NCBI GenBank assembly: GCA_018812715.1
Contig: JAHJCT010000017.1
Span: 62,001 to 126,000 of the forward strand
Reading direction: 5' to 3'
DNA from: Microcaldota archaeon
GTDB lineage: Archaea; Micrarchaeota; Micrarchaeia; Anstonellales; Bilamarchaeaceae
DNA length: 64,000 nucleotides
Within the stretch, counting starts at the first letter, position 1; each line of letters begins with the position of its first letter. The notes beneath the pieces were generated by a model, which saw only the letters and a program-made list of their open reading frames with translations, ran no database searches and was not told the origin of the DNA. The position numbers were made by a program, and so were the translations under genes. Positions 24,884-33,324 of this stretch are shown here, one piece after another.

Positions 24884-25936
24884 CTAGCACCTATTAAAAT
24901 AGGTGGCTTCCAAAGTCATTGATTGCCAAAGCTTCGGTTCGGGCATGTCCACATATGCCCCTATGCTTGAGAGATTCCCAAGCAGTCGTTTTCCTATGTT
25001 TATTGCACCATTTCTGTCTGCATTATCCGAGTAGCCACAGGAACATTCAAACAATCCCTGTGTTCTTCTGTTGCCTTCTCTGATACATCTATTGCAGATT
25101 CTACTGGTGAATCCCTCATAGGTTTCTACTACTAAAAGCCCTTCCTGTTCTGCCTTGTATCTTATCATATTTGAGAGCTTGAATGACGGCATTGAATTGA
25201 CTTTTCTGGTAGATTTTTTTCTCCATTGCCCTTTCCGCTTCCTGACATTTTGCAGGATTCCAAGGACAATCAGAGAATCGGTTTTCTTTGCGTAGTCTAC
25301 AATATTTCTGCTGATTTTATGCAGACAGTCATTGACTTTCCTTTGCTCCGTCCTGCCAATCTTCTTTATAGTTTTCAATGCTTTCTTCTCTCCAAGCTTC
25401 CTTCGCAGATGGAAGAAGTGCCCTCTTATTTTCCTTACATCCCTGCCATAGAACGTAGTATGTCCATCACTGAACGCCACAGACGTTGCTACATTCCTGC
25501 TCCCCAAGTCTATTGCAAGGATATTGGAATATGATTTTTTGAAAACAACCTCTTTCTCCAAAACAAGATGCAATTGGTATTTGCCTTTTCTTCGTATGAT
25601 TTTGCTTTCGCATACCCTAGCTCCCAAATCTATTGGCTTATGGGGTTTCACAGCAACCCACATGCCCCCTCTGATTTTTTTGACTGGAAGTCTGACCCAG
25701 AACTCGGCTATTTTGGTATCTCTTATCTCTATTTTCAAGAGGTCGTTTCTGATGCTGAGAGGGTATTCTCTGAGCTTTTTCCTCTTGTAGAATCTGAATG
25801 CCTGTTGTTTGTTTGCGGAATAGAGTGGTGCATCCTCACCTTTAAGGACTTTCTGAAGGTTGTCGTATTCTGTGTCTAAGGCATCCTGCTTGATATTTGT
25901 CAAGGCTACAATGCCACATTGAACTACTGAACGCAT
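24884..25936 (-). CDS. tnpB: TnpB, RNA-guided nuclease of the IS200/IS605 element
   Basis: 350 residues. RuvC-I Asp143 in ILAIDLGSRNVAT, zinc finger C281-C284 and C298-C300, and RuvC-III Asp307 in NADRNGAINIG. The position where many TnpB proteins have the RuvC-II glutamate reads LIVLGILQNVRKR, with Gly226 and no acidic residue; Glu271 or Glu274 just before the zinc finger could substitute. TnpB is known as an RNA-guided DNA nuclease that helps the element persist. The 3' end, with its hairpin, is where the guide RNA would be expected. Confidence 0.93.
   Translation of the reverse strand: MRSVVQCGIVALTNIKQDALDTEYDNLQKVLKGEDAPLYSANKQQAFRFYKRKKLREYPLSIRNDLLKIEIRDTKIAEFWVRLPVKKIRGGMWVAVKPHKPIDLGARVCESKIIRRKGKYQLHLVLEKEVVFKKSYSNILAIDLGSRNVATSVAFSDGHTTFYGRDVRKIRGHFFHLRRKLGEKKALKTIKKIGRTEQRKVNDCLHKISRNIVDYAKKTDSLIVLGILQNVRKRKGQWRKKSTRKVNSMPSFKLSNMIRYKAEQEGLLVVETYEGFTSRICNRCIREGNRRTQGLFECSCGYSDNADRNGAINIGKRLLGNLSSIGAYVDMPEPKLWQSMTLEATYFNRC
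24888..24905. repeat. Terminal hairpin at the tnpB end of the IS element
   Basis: CACCTATT-AA-AATAGGTG, 8-bp arms, overlapping the last codons of tnpB just before its TAG. IS200/IS605 transposases recognise such subterminal hairpins as single-stranded DNA. Confidence 0.75.
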
Positions 25937-25988
25937 AGTATATATTATGCCATCACAAGGGTAAAAACCTTATGTTTAATATTAAATT

Positions 25989-26396
25989 ATGGAAAACAAA
26001 ACAAGCTCTGTGATCTGCAACATTAACTATCACATTGTCTTCTGCCCGAAATACAGGAAGGCAGTCCTCAAAGGAGATATTAAAAAATTCCTTGAAACAT
26101 GCTTTGAAACAATAGCCGAAACAAAAGGCTGGAAAATCCATGAGTTCAAGGTGATGCCAGACCATATCCATCTTTTCTTATCCCCACATCCGTATGATAG
26201 TCCAACTGCCATAGTGAAAATCCTCAAAGGAGTTTCAGCATTACAATTATTCAAACGGTTTCCTGAACTGAAACAAGAGCTATGGAATGGACACATCTGG
26301 TCGCCAAGCTACTATGTCGGAACGGCAGGAAAAGTCTCAGCAGATACTATTGAGAGGCATATCCGTGAACAGGAGCGAAATTCATCCACCGTTTGA
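25989..26396 (+). CDS. tnpA: TnpA, Y1 HUH transposase of the IS200 family
   Basis: 135 residues. HUH motif His59-Ile-His61 in MPDHIHLFLSP, catalytic Tyr at 108 or 109 in WSPSYYVGTAG, and a C-terminal helix SADTIERHIREQE. NYHIVFCPKYRK is the classic family start. It moves single-stranded element DNA using the end hairpins. The stop codon lies in the loop of the right-end hairpin. Confidence 0.95.
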   Translation: MENKTSSVICNINYHIVFCPKYRKAVLKGDIKKFLETCFETIAETKGWKIHEFKVMPDHIHLFLSPHPYDSPTAIVKILKGVSALQLFKRFPELKQELWNGHIWSPSYYVGTAGKVSADTIERHIREQERNSSTV

Positions 26397-26405
26397 AAAC
26401 GGTGG
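26386..26405. repeat. Terminal hairpin at the tnpA end of the IS element
   Basis: CCACCGTTT and AAACGGTGG arms around a 2-base GA loop, overlapping the tnpA stop codon. Counterpart of the hairpin at 24888-24905; the two differ in sequence but share the CACC/GGTG base. Confidence 0.75.
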
Positions 26406-26459
26406 TCTTCTTTCGCAAAAACTTATAAATTTAAAAAAAGTGTCAACTAATAACTTATT

Positions 26460-26693
26460 ATGATACGGTCACCTGCTGACTGTTCAAAGAGGCCGGTTCC
26501 ATCCTGGATCCCTCCACCTTGGAAAAGAGAAAAACCACAAAAAAGAGATGACAGGCCATTTGTTGAACTTCCCCATAAACTTCCGCCTGATGAACCTAAC
26601 ACCCCCAGACCCAAAAAAGAAGATCCAGATCGTGGTGTTGTTATTATCCCTCCAAAAGAGCCTTCAGATAATGAAATTATAATCAAGATGTAA
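26460..26693 (+). CDS. Possible small proline-rich protein
   Basis: 77 residues, rich in Pro, Lys, Asp and Glu (SWIPPPWKREKPQKRDD, PPDEPNTPRPKKEDPDRG), with no predicted secondary structure or membrane segment. A CTTATAAATTT TATA-like element lies about 40 bases before the ATG. No ribosome binding site. It precedes the Lhr helicase gene by 14 bases. Compositional bias without homology makes coding status uncertain. Confidence 0.4.
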   Translation: MIRSPADCSKRPVPSWIPPPWKREKPQKRDDRPFVELPHKLPPDEPNTPRPKKEDPDRGVVIIPPKEPSDNEIIIKM

Positions 26694-26707
26694 CCAATAC
26701 TATTTAC

Positions 26708-29254
26708 ATGCCAAGTGTAGCACAACTTGTCAGAGAAAGGTTTGGGGAGCTTACGCCTATTCAAAAGCTTGCCATACCAAAAGTACTGTCTGGACAAAAT
26801 GTTCTCATTTTAGCACCTACTGGATCAGGAAAAACTGAGAGCGCTCTTCTCCCTATTCTAGAAAAAATAAAAGATCGCAAGCACGGCATATGTGCTCTTT
26901 ATATCACTCCATTACGTGCGCTTTCAAGAGATCTAAAAGAGCGTTTCAATTGGTGGTGTGATCGTCTCAATATAACTCACGATATCCGTACTGGTGATAC
27001 CTCACAGCATACACGTACCAAACATCGACAAAATCCCCCAAAAATACTATTAACAACTGTTGAATCTCTACAGGCACTTTTACTAGGAAGTGTAATGAGA
27101 AAACATCTTGCGAATATTGAATTTGTTATTATTGATGAGGTCCACGATATTCTTGATAACAAGCGAGGCGCACAACTTTCTTTGGGCCTTGAAAGATTAA
27201 ACGAAATAGCTAATTTCCAAAGGATTGCAATCAGTGCTACTGTTGCAAATGAAAATGAAGCAGCCAAACTCGCTTTTGGAGAAAGAATGTTTGCGATTTG
27301 TGAAACTGGAAAGCATAGAAAAATGGATATCACTGTCGAAAACGTCAGTTCTCAGGAAAAAAGCATTGAATACATCACTGATCTTGTGAAAAAAAACCGA
27401 AGCCTTGTTTTTGTAAACACGCGAAGTACTGCAGAAGAATTAGGTGCATCTCTGAAGAAAGCAGGAGCACCTATTGCAGTTCATCATGGTTCATTAGCTA
27501 AAGACGTCAGATTAGATACAGAAGATCAATTCAAATCTGGTGAAATCAATTCAATACTTTGTACTTCATCATTGGAACTTGGAATAGATGTTGGGGATGT
27601 TTCTTTATCAGTTCAATATGGCTCTCCGCATCAGGTTTTCCGTTTAATCCAAAGAATAGGAAGGAGCGGCCACAGTATGGAAAAAACGCCCAAAGGAATT
27701 GTTTTTACTTCTGATTTTGATGATATGCTCGAAAGTACTGTACTGAAAATATTTGCTGGTAATGGTTGGATTGAAGAAAAAAAAGCAGAACGCGGAGCAT
27801 TTGATGTTATTGCGCATCAGCTTGTTGGATTATGTTTGGATTTTGGAAAGATGCCTCTTTCAAAAGCACATTCAATTCTTTCTAGTTCTTATGCTTATGG
27901 CATATCCTATGATAAACTGCGCATGATTGCTCTTCAGCTTTATGGCGAAAGTATTCTTTACTATGATGAAGTAGGTGATGATGTTTTTGTAAAAATCAAG
28001 CCACGCGCAAGAGAATACTATTACACATTCCTAAGTACTATCCCCAAAACAAAACGTTTCATTATGAAAGATATAACTACAAACAAAATAATCTCCAATC
28101 TTGATGAGGAATTTGTTGTTAATCTTGAAATTGGTGCAAGTTTTCTTTCTCAAGGCATGCCCTGGCATGTTGTTGATATTACTGATGATGCAGTACTTGC
28201 AGAGTCAACTTCAGGAACTGACATCATGGTTCCTTCCTGGACTGGTGAAGATATTCCAGTTTCATTTGAAGTGGCACAGGAAGTAGGGAAGATGCGTAAA
28301 ATAAGAAATGACGTTTCCCCATTACCTGATGATAAAACAATGATACTTGAAATACTTGATGACATTGTTGTTGTGCATGCCTGTTTTGGAAGCAAGGTCA
28401 ACGAAGCACTTGCCCGTATTTTCTCAAAAAAACTTTCCCATCTTGTTGGTGAAAGCGTATGGGCAGTTTCAGATCCCTATCGCATAATAGTAAAAGTACC
28501 ATTCCCACTCAAAGAGGAGCACCTAACGAATGCTTTTCTAACTATGAAGAATATTAGGATGGAGTTGGAGGAATCAGTAGCTAATTCTCCATTACTGAGG
28601 TTCAAATTTCTTCATGTAGGAAGAATGTTTGGCCTTCTTTCTGAAGATGCAAACGTAAATAGCAGATTTGTCAATGCTATGAAGTATTCAGTTGTTTATG
28701 AAGAAACTGTTCGTTCTATTTTTTTCAGATACTTTGATGTAGAAAAATCTGAAGAAATATTAAAAGATCTAAGGATGGGAAAAATAAAACTCATTATAGA
28801 TCAAAGGAAAAAACCAAGCTTTTTTGCACGTATTGGACTGGAAAGAGCATCAGGCGGCGAATCCATTGGCATGTTTGAACCAAGAGAAAGAATAATTGCA
28901 GCATTCAAAGAAAATGTACTTTCCAAAACCCTTCATTTGAAATGCCTAAACTGCGGGGCGACAAGATTTCTTCATTTGGCTGGTGCTCCAGAACATATTA
29001 AGTGCCATAGATGCAGTGAAAAAGCATTCTCTCTTCTTAAAGACGGAAAGCTTATGCCAGAAGCTGAATTTTCTGCAGGCCTGATACGAAGTTATGGAAA
29101 AAGAGCATTGATTGCCCTTTCTACCTATGGTATTGGCCCTTCAACTGCGGATCGAGTATTGAAAAGACTTCAGAAAAAAGATGATGCATTTTATCTAGAT
29201 CTGATTGAAGCACAAAAATCTTTCATAAAAAATAAAAAATATTGGAAATTTTAA
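26708..29254 (+). CDS. lhr: Lhr-type superfamily 2 helicase
   Basis: 848 residues, the size of archaeal Lhr core enzymes. LTPIQKLAIPKVLSGQNVLILAPTGSGKTES (Walker A 36-43), DEVH at 143-146, SATVANENE, SSLELGIDVGDVSLSVQYGSPHQVFRLIQRIGRSGH (motifs V and VI), then winged-helix and Lhr-specific domains. Near the C-terminus CLNC...CHRC forms a zinc finger. Lhr proteins are 3'-5' DNA/RNA helicases linked to DNA repair. Its stop overlaps the convergent MgtC stop by 4 bases. Confidence 0.95.
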   Translation: MPSVAQLVRERFGELTPIQKLAIPKVLSGQNVLILAPTGSGKTESALLPILEKIKDRKHGICALYITPLRALSRDLKERFNWWCDRLNITHDIRTGDTSQHTRTKHRQNPPKILLTTVESLQALLLGSVMRKHLANIEFVIIDEVHDILDNKRGAQLSLGLERLNEIANFQRIAISATVANENEAAKLAFGERMFAICETGKHRKMDITVENVSSQEKSIEYITDLVKKNRSLVFVNTRSTAEELGASLKKAGAPIAVHHGSLAKDVRLDTEDQFKSGEINSILCTSSLELGIDVGDVSLSVQYGSPHQVFRLIQRIGRSGHSMEKTPKGIVFTSDFDDMLESTVLKIFAGNGWIEEKKAERGAFDVIAHQLVGLCLDFGKMPLSKAHSILSSSYAYGISYDKLRMIALQLYGESILYYDEVGDDVFVKIKPRAREYYYTFLSTIPKTKRFIMKDITTNKIISNLDEEFVVNLEIGASFLSQGMPWHVVDITDDAVLAESTSGTDIMVPSWTGEDIPVSFEVAQEVGKMRKIRNDVSPLPDDKTMILEILDDIVVVHACFGSKVNEALARIFSKKLSHLVGESVWAVSDPYRIIVKVPFPLKEEHLTNAFLTMKNIRMELEESVANSPLLRFKFLHVGRMFGLLSEDANVNSRFVNAMKYSVVYEETVRSIFFRYFDVEKSEEILKDLRMGKIKLIIDQRKKPSFFARIGLERASGGESIGMFEPRERIIAAFKENVLSKTLHLKCLNCGATRFLHLAGAPEHIKCHRCSEKAFSLLKDGKLMPEAEFSAGLIRSYGKRALIALSTYGIGPSTADRVLKRLQKKDDAFYLDLIEAQKSFIKNKKYWKF

Positions 29255-29646
29255 ATCTTAATTTTATTCAATGGTTTTTTGGAATAAACAATTCCTAATG
29301 TAAGTACTGTTCCAAGACCAGCTTCCATCCACATCCCAATACCAATAAGAACGCCTATTGCTGCCGTAACCCAAATAGCTGCTGCAGTTGTAAGACCTAC
29401 TGGTTTTCCCTCATTCTTCCATATAACCCCCAAACCAAGAAAACCAATCCCAGCAACTATCTGCGCTATAACTCTCATCGGATCCCAACTGCTTGTAATA
29501 GATATAACTGAAAAAATTGCTGAACCGAGGCAGAGTAGAGCAAATGTTCGCATACCTGCGGCCTTTTGTCTTCTTGCATATCCAATCAAAAGTCCGACCA
29601 ATGCAGCAGCAATTAACTTGACAGCTGTTCCATCTTCGAGAAGCAT
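29251..29646 (-). CDS. MgtC/SapB family membrane protein
   Basis: 131 residues from ATG 29646 (MLLEDGTAVKLIAAALVGLLIGYARR); upstream frame to 29790 runs into a neighbouring gene. Four membrane helices with family motifs RRQKAAGMRTFALLCLGSA, QIVAGIGFLGLGVIWKNEGKPVGLTTAAAIWVTAAIGVLIG. MgtC proteins are linked to magnesium and phosphate homeostasis; the mechanism here is unknown. The soluble C-terminal domain of longer MgtC proteins is absent. Confidence 0.9.
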   Translation of the reverse strand: MLLEDGTAVKLIAAALVGLLIGYARRQKAAGMRTFALLCLGSAIFSVISITSSWDPMRVIAQIVAGIGFLGLGVIWKNEGKPVGLTTAAAIWVTAAIGVLIGIGMWMEAGLGTVLTLGIVYSKKPLNKIKI

Positions 29647-29707
29647 ATAGTGAATTTTGTGACACTTGTTTATAAATTTTATCCGTATTCCTACATACGT
29701 GACCACC

Positions 29708-30256
29708 ATGCAACGTGCTACATCAAAACGAGTAGAGCCGCCTCCTTTACAAAGAAGTGGTTTCAAAGTGCCTGTTCTGCATACCTGCACACTTCCTGAT
29801 AGCGATGTTAGAGATTTGTTATCACGTTACAATCGAAGAGGCACTGTTGATCGTGAATTTTCTCGTTATCTTGATGCAAAAGCCACCCTTCAAAAGCATG
29901 TGGCAACAATCGAATTGGTAGATACAGAATGTGGTCTGAAAATCAAAATCAGATTAGAACTTCCAACAACCAACAAAACTATTGATCGAGAATTACATCG
30001 CACCGTTACTGGAATGGGTTTTGATCTCACACTTCAGATTCGTTCAGATGATCAGAAATATCTTATCACTGAAAGAAAAGAGCACAATATAGCTAGAATT
30101 GTGGATATGGCTGAAGATCTTTTGAGACTTGTTGCAATACTCCGAGAACCAGAATATCAAGCAATTCTTTCGAAACTGCCGCCATCTTATACCCCCTCAG
30201 AGCAAGAAAAACCAGAACCACGCAGCAACATTGTTCCTTTGTTCAGAACTTCCTGA
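29708..30256 (+). CDS. Hypothetical protein
   Basis: 182 residues from ATG 29708; an upstream ATG at 29666 would overlap the TATA-like TTTATAAATTTTA at 29669-29681, so the later start fits better. No signal peptide. A mixed alpha/beta central part (HVATIELVDTECGLKIKIRLELPTTNKTI, GFDLTLQIRSDDQKYLITERKEH) and a helical part, then a Pro/Glu-rich tail. No family recognised. Confidence 0.55.
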   Translation: MQRATSKRVEPPPLQRSGFKVPVLHTCTLPDSDVRDLLSRYNRRGTVDREFSRYLDAKATLQKHVATIELVDTECGLKIKIRLELPTTNKTIDRELHRTVTGMGFDLTLQIRSDDQKYLITERKEHNIARIVDMAEDLLRLVAILREPEYQAILSKLPPSYTPSEQEKPEPRSNIVPLFRTS

Positions 30257-30286
30257 TTTTATTTCTTTTCCTTTTATCTTATTCAT

Positions 30287-30637
30287 ATGTATAAACAGAC
30301 AATCGTAGTTCGTGCAGATCTTGGCATGGGGAAAGGCAAACTAGCTGCGCAATGTTCACACGCCTCCCTTACTGCATACAATAAAGTTAGACAATCTCAT
30401 CTTATTATTGCAAAGGCATGGGAAACAGAAGGCCAGAAGAAAGTAGTTCTTAAGGTGAACAGTGAAAAAGAGCTTTTTGAGTATTTCCAAAAGGCAAAAG
30501 ATGCAGGCATACCATGCGAACTCATCCGTGATGCTGGGCATACGCAATTAGAATCAGGAACAATCACCTGCTTTGCAGCCGGGCCATGGAAAGAAGAAGA
30601 ATTGGATAAGATTTTCAGAGATTTGAAATTATTGTGA
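30287..30637 (+). CDS. pth2: Peptidyl-tRNA hydrolase, archaeal/eukaryal type
   Basis: 116 residues matching Pth2: [74 protein letters not shown]. Releases tRNA from stalled peptidyl-tRNA. Start ATG 30287; the membrane protein gene begins 4 bases after its stop. Confidence 0.96.
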   Translation: MYKQTIVVRADLGMGKGKLAAQCSHASLTAYNKVRQSHLIIAKAWETEGQKKVVLKVNSEKELFEYFQKAKDAGIPCELIRDAGHTQLESGTITCFAAGPWKEEELDKIFRDLKLL

Positions 30638-30641
30638 TCTG

Positions 30642-31403
30642 ATGTTTGATGACGTTTTTCTACTTAAATTATTTATTTCATTTATTGTCTCAGGTGCTTA
30701 TCTAGTTCTCATTCTTCGAATTGCAGAAAAAGTGGGGACAAAATTGGGAAGCATAATCCTTTCTCTGCCATCCACCACTCTTTTTTCATTGCTTTTTATT
30801 GGATGGACTAGCGGTATTACGGTTGCAACAGATGCTGCTCTTATTGCCCAGATCGGATTTATTGGCATCTTTGTATTTGTCCTTACTTTCGTATTATCAA
30901 CTTCCTTCCTCTCATTACTTCTTGCCCTACTTCTCTGGGCGATTAGTGCATTTTTCCTTTCAACACTTCAACTTGATATCTTCTATTCATTTGGTCTTGC
31001 CATAATTGCACTTATCCCGTGCTTTCTGATCCTGAGAAAAGTAAAACCTGAAAAAACAACAATGAAATCCACCACAAGGCAAAATATTTTTCGCTTTATT
31101 CTTGTTGGTTCCCTTATTTCTTTTACTATTATAGTATCAAAATTAGGCGGCCCGGTTCTTGGAGGCATTTTCAGCATCTTTCCAGCAATGTATACCTCTA
31201 CCTTTTATCTTGCGTATAAAGATTATGGAAAGAATTTTGCACGGTCTATCGCAGCCAATACTGTTTATGGATTTTTAGGATTTGCAATTTATCCCTTTGC
31301 CGTTTATCTATTATATCCTGTTTATGGATTGATAATCGGAACAATGGCCTCTTACTTAATTTCACTAATAATAACCTATCTCTTCAATATTCTATTCAAG
31401 TGA
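30642..31403 (+). CDS. DUF3147-like multi-pass membrane protein
   Basis: 253 residues with about eight membrane helices arranged as two similar halves: GTKLGSIILSLPSTTLFSLLFIGW and GGPVLGGIFSIFPAMYTSTFYLAYKDYG. The glycine/proline-rich repeated loop is typical of DUF3147-type proteins; function unknown, transport is possible. Lies between pth2 (4 bases) and an alpha/beta hydrolase (4 bases). Confidence 0.75.
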   Translation: MFDDVFLLKLFISFIVSGAYLVLILRIAEKVGTKLGSIILSLPSTTLFSLLFIGWTSGITVATDAALIAQIGFIGIFVFVLTFVLSTSFLSLLLALLLWAISAFFLSTLQLDIFYSFGLAIIALIPCFLILRKVKPEKTTMKSTTRQNIFRFILVGSLISFTIIVSKLGGPVLGGIFSIFPAMYTSTFYLAYKDYGKNFARSIAANTVYGFLGFAIYPFAVYLLYPVYGLIIGTMASYLISLIITYLFNILFK

Positions 31404-31407
31404 GACA

Positions 31408-31953
31408 ATGAAAGCATTTATTTTCCATTGCTGGGGCGGGGATTCAAGAGCATGCTGGCGTGGCTGGCTTGCAGATGAGTTACGCAATAGAAATTATGAA
31501 GTTGTTGCACCTAATTTTCCAAATACAATGGAACCTAAATTAGAAGAATGGTTGGATGAAACAAGAAGCCATGTAAAAAAATTCAATGAAGAATGGGTGT
31601 TGATTGCACATAGCCTTGGTTGTCCTACAATACTTCATCTTTTGGAAACATTTAATGATGAAAAAGTTAAAGCAGTAATTCTTGTTGCTGGATTTGCAAT
31701 AGATCTTGGAATTCCAGAAATAGCAAATTTTACAGATCAGGATTTTAACTGGGAGAAAATCAAAAAAGGTTCAAACAAATTTATTGTAATTAATTCAGAT
31801 AACGATCCTTTCATTGAATTAGAAGAAGGAAAAAGAATGGCAAAACTTCTTGGTGCGGAGTTTATTGTAGAACATAATGGCGGGCATATAAATGAAGGAT
31901 CTGGTTTTACAAAATATCCGAAACTTCTTGAATTAATGGAAAAATTAAGATAA
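31408..31953 (+). CDS. RBBP9/YdeN-type serine hydrolase
   Basis: 181 residues with an alpha/beta hydrolase fold. Nucleophile Ser in LIAHSLGCP, Asp in VINSDNDPFI, His in EHNGGHINEGSG, and the N-terminal FIFHCWGGDSRACWRGWLADEL. RBBP9/YdeN proteins are small cytoplasmic hydrolases of uncertain substrate. Last gene of the pth2 operon. Confidence 0.88.
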   Translation: MKAFIFHCWGGDSRACWRGWLADELRNRNYEVVAPNFPNTMEPKLEEWLDETRSHVKKFNEEWVLIAHSLGCPTILHLLETFNDEKVKAVILVAGFAIDLGIPEIANFTDQDFNWEKIKKGSNKFIVINSDNDPFIELEEGKRMAKLLGAEFIVEHNGGHINEGSGFTKYPKLLELMEKLR

Positions 31954-32014
31954 CATTATTTCCCAGGAAATCAACTGTCTGTATGAATAAAAATCCTGGA
32001 AGAAATTTTTTAAC

Positions 32015-32719
32015 ATGGAAAACTTTCAACTAGATGCTGATATGGCTGAATTATGCGGAATCATAATGGGTGATGGTAATCTTTGGACTAATAATAGGAA
32101 ATATGAAATAACATTTACTGGACACAAGATTGACGACAAGCTATATTTCGATGATTTGTATTCTTACATAGATGCGAATATCAAGAGAAAACCTTACTAT
32201 CGAATCAGAGGTCGTGGTCGTAGATTAACCATTTACTCAAAAAAGTTCTTCATGTTTGTGACAATAACACTTGGAATTCCAAGCGGCATGCTAAAGAGAA
32301 AGTCTGGAATTCCCTTACTTATTGCTAGAAATCCTCTTTTTCTTAGGAGATTCATACGTGGTATGTTTGATACTGATGGTTCAGTGTTTACTTCAAAAAA
32401 GCCAGGAATAAGTCATTATCCTACTTTGGAGATATCAAATTCAAATTTTGTTCTCTTAAAAGATATTGATCGTGCTCTAAAGGCACTTGGTTTTCTTTCT
32501 AATCTCAGAAAAACATCAAAAGGAGGCTATAAAATTTCGTTATATGGTAGAAAAATGTTAGAGAAATGGGATTCATTAATTGGATCTTCAAATCCATATA
32601 AGAAAGCAAAAATAGAACATATTCTGATGTACAATAGTAATAGAAAAAATGCCGCACGTTTGAACCAAGTTCAAAGTGGCAACATTTTTATGAATAAAAA
32701 TGCCGCAGGCCTGATTTGA
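32015..32719 (+). CDS. LAGLIDADG homing endonuclease
   Basis: 234 residues with two LAGLIDADG motifs, AELCGIIMGDGNL (about 11-23) and FIRGMFDTDGSV (about 112-123), each with a catalytic acidic residue; enough for a single-chain enzyme. No host intron or intein surrounds it. The last codons run into the 3' end of tRNA-Phe on the other strand, and an incomplete copy of that tRNA end lies 51 bases inside the gene (32645-32669), so the C-terminus contains two related pieces, NAARLN and NAAGLI. Likely mobile. Confidence 0.88.
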   Translation: MENFQLDADMAELCGIIMGDGNLWTNNRKYEITFTGHKIDDKLYFDDLYSYIDANIKRKPYYRIRGRGRRLTIYSKKFFMFVTITLGIPSGMLKRKSGIPLLIARNPLFLRRFIRGMFDTDGSVFTSKKPGISHYPTLEISNSNFVLLKDIDRALKALGFLSNLRKTSKGGYKISLYGRKMLEKWDSLIGSSNPYKKAKIEHILMYNSNRKNAARLNQVQSGNIFMNKNAAGLI

Positions 32720-32859
32720 ACAAGCGACCCCTCCGTTTCAAAACTTTTAGAAAAAAGTTTCACCAAAACTGGGCATTGTCCAGTTGAGAGTTCTTCAGCT
32801 TCACCGATTCATTTTTTTCAAAAGGAATCTGGAGTGCTCTCCCACTGAGCTACTGCGGC
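32701..32859 (-). tRNA. tRNA-Phe (anticodon GAA) with two introns
   Basis: Acceptor GCCGCAG/CTGCGGC, D arm GCTC-AGTGGGA-GAGC, T arm GCTTG-TTCAAAT-CAGGC. Intron 1 (32800-32830, 31 bases) lies between positions 30 and 31 in the anticodon stem: central helix CACT/GGTG, bulges CCA and AAG, inner stem GATTC/GAATC. Intron 2 (32737-32792, 56 bases) is at the canonical 37/38 site. Splicing restores stem CTCCG/CGGAG and loop CTGAAGA, giving 72 bases, as expected for archaeal tRNA-Phe. Overlaps the 3' end of the endonuclease gene. Confidence 0.9.
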
Positions 32860-32964
32860 AATAAAGTTTATACTCAGACATAAGGTTTTTATATACTAGG
32901 ACAAAGCCTTATTTTATAAGAAAAAACAAGCATTTTTAAAGTCGTATTACCACATTAATTTTAG

Positions 32965-33324
32965 ATGTCCTCAGCGGCAATAATACCAAAGCTTCACTTT
33001 GTATTTGGCCTTATAATGTTTCTTTTTGTTGCTATGATGGTCGTAGAGGAAGACCTGTCAAAAAGAGCCCTACTTCTTCTTCCGATTATTATCTTTGACA
33101 TGATCTCAAAAGTTTTACTTACAATGGATCAAGTTGGGAGACTGGATAGCATCTTAGACGTGTATAAAGAAAATATTAATGGATATAAAGAAAAAATCAA
33201 ACTCCAAATCTCCTCTTTCTTCTACTATACTCAGCCAGAGCAGCTTCAAAATCTTCTTTGGAAAAGTTTGGCCATAAATTCTTACAGAAATAAAATTCAC
33301 TGTAGCAGCATTGCCATGGCATAA
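32965..33324 (+). CDS. Possible small membrane protein overlapping uppS
   Basis: 119 residues. Two hydrophobic segments (about 8-24 and 34-50) and a polar tail. The last 128 bases overlap the 3' end of uppS on the other strand, and that part of the product looks uppS-shadow-like (Gln/Ser/Asn-rich). The real gene may have lost its original end. ATG at 32965 follows an AT-rich stretch with ATTTTTAAAG about 30 bases upstream. Confidence 0.4.
   Translation: MSSAAIIPKLHFVFGLIMFLFVAMMVVEEDLSKRALLLLPIIIFDMISKVLLTMDQVGRLDSILDVYKENINGYKEKIKLQISSFFYYTQPEQLQNLLWKSLAINSYRNKIHCSSIAMA

Larger units (their letters stand above)
24868..26425. mobile_element. IS200/IS605-family insertion sequence
   Basis: Divergent tnpB (minus) and tnpA (plus) separated by 52 bases, each ending inside a terminal hairpin (24888-24905 and 26386-26405). 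Exact ends cannot be fixed; the limits given are approximate, from hairpin plus about 20 flanking bases. Outside both hairpins the word AAAAACTTATAA occurs, pointing outward in each case; these may be promoters of the flanking genes rather than element ends. The element looks complete. Confidence 0.85.

Noticed and set aside
24857-26430. AAAAACTTATAA outside both IS hairpins taken as terminal inverted repeats
   Set aside because: IS200/IS605 elements have no inverted ends of that type, and both words fit TATA boxes of flanking genes in position and direction.
29647-29790. N-terminal extension of the MgtC ORF
   Set aside because: It covers the promoter and start of the divergent gene and has no membrane helix; MLLEDGTAVK is the usual family start.
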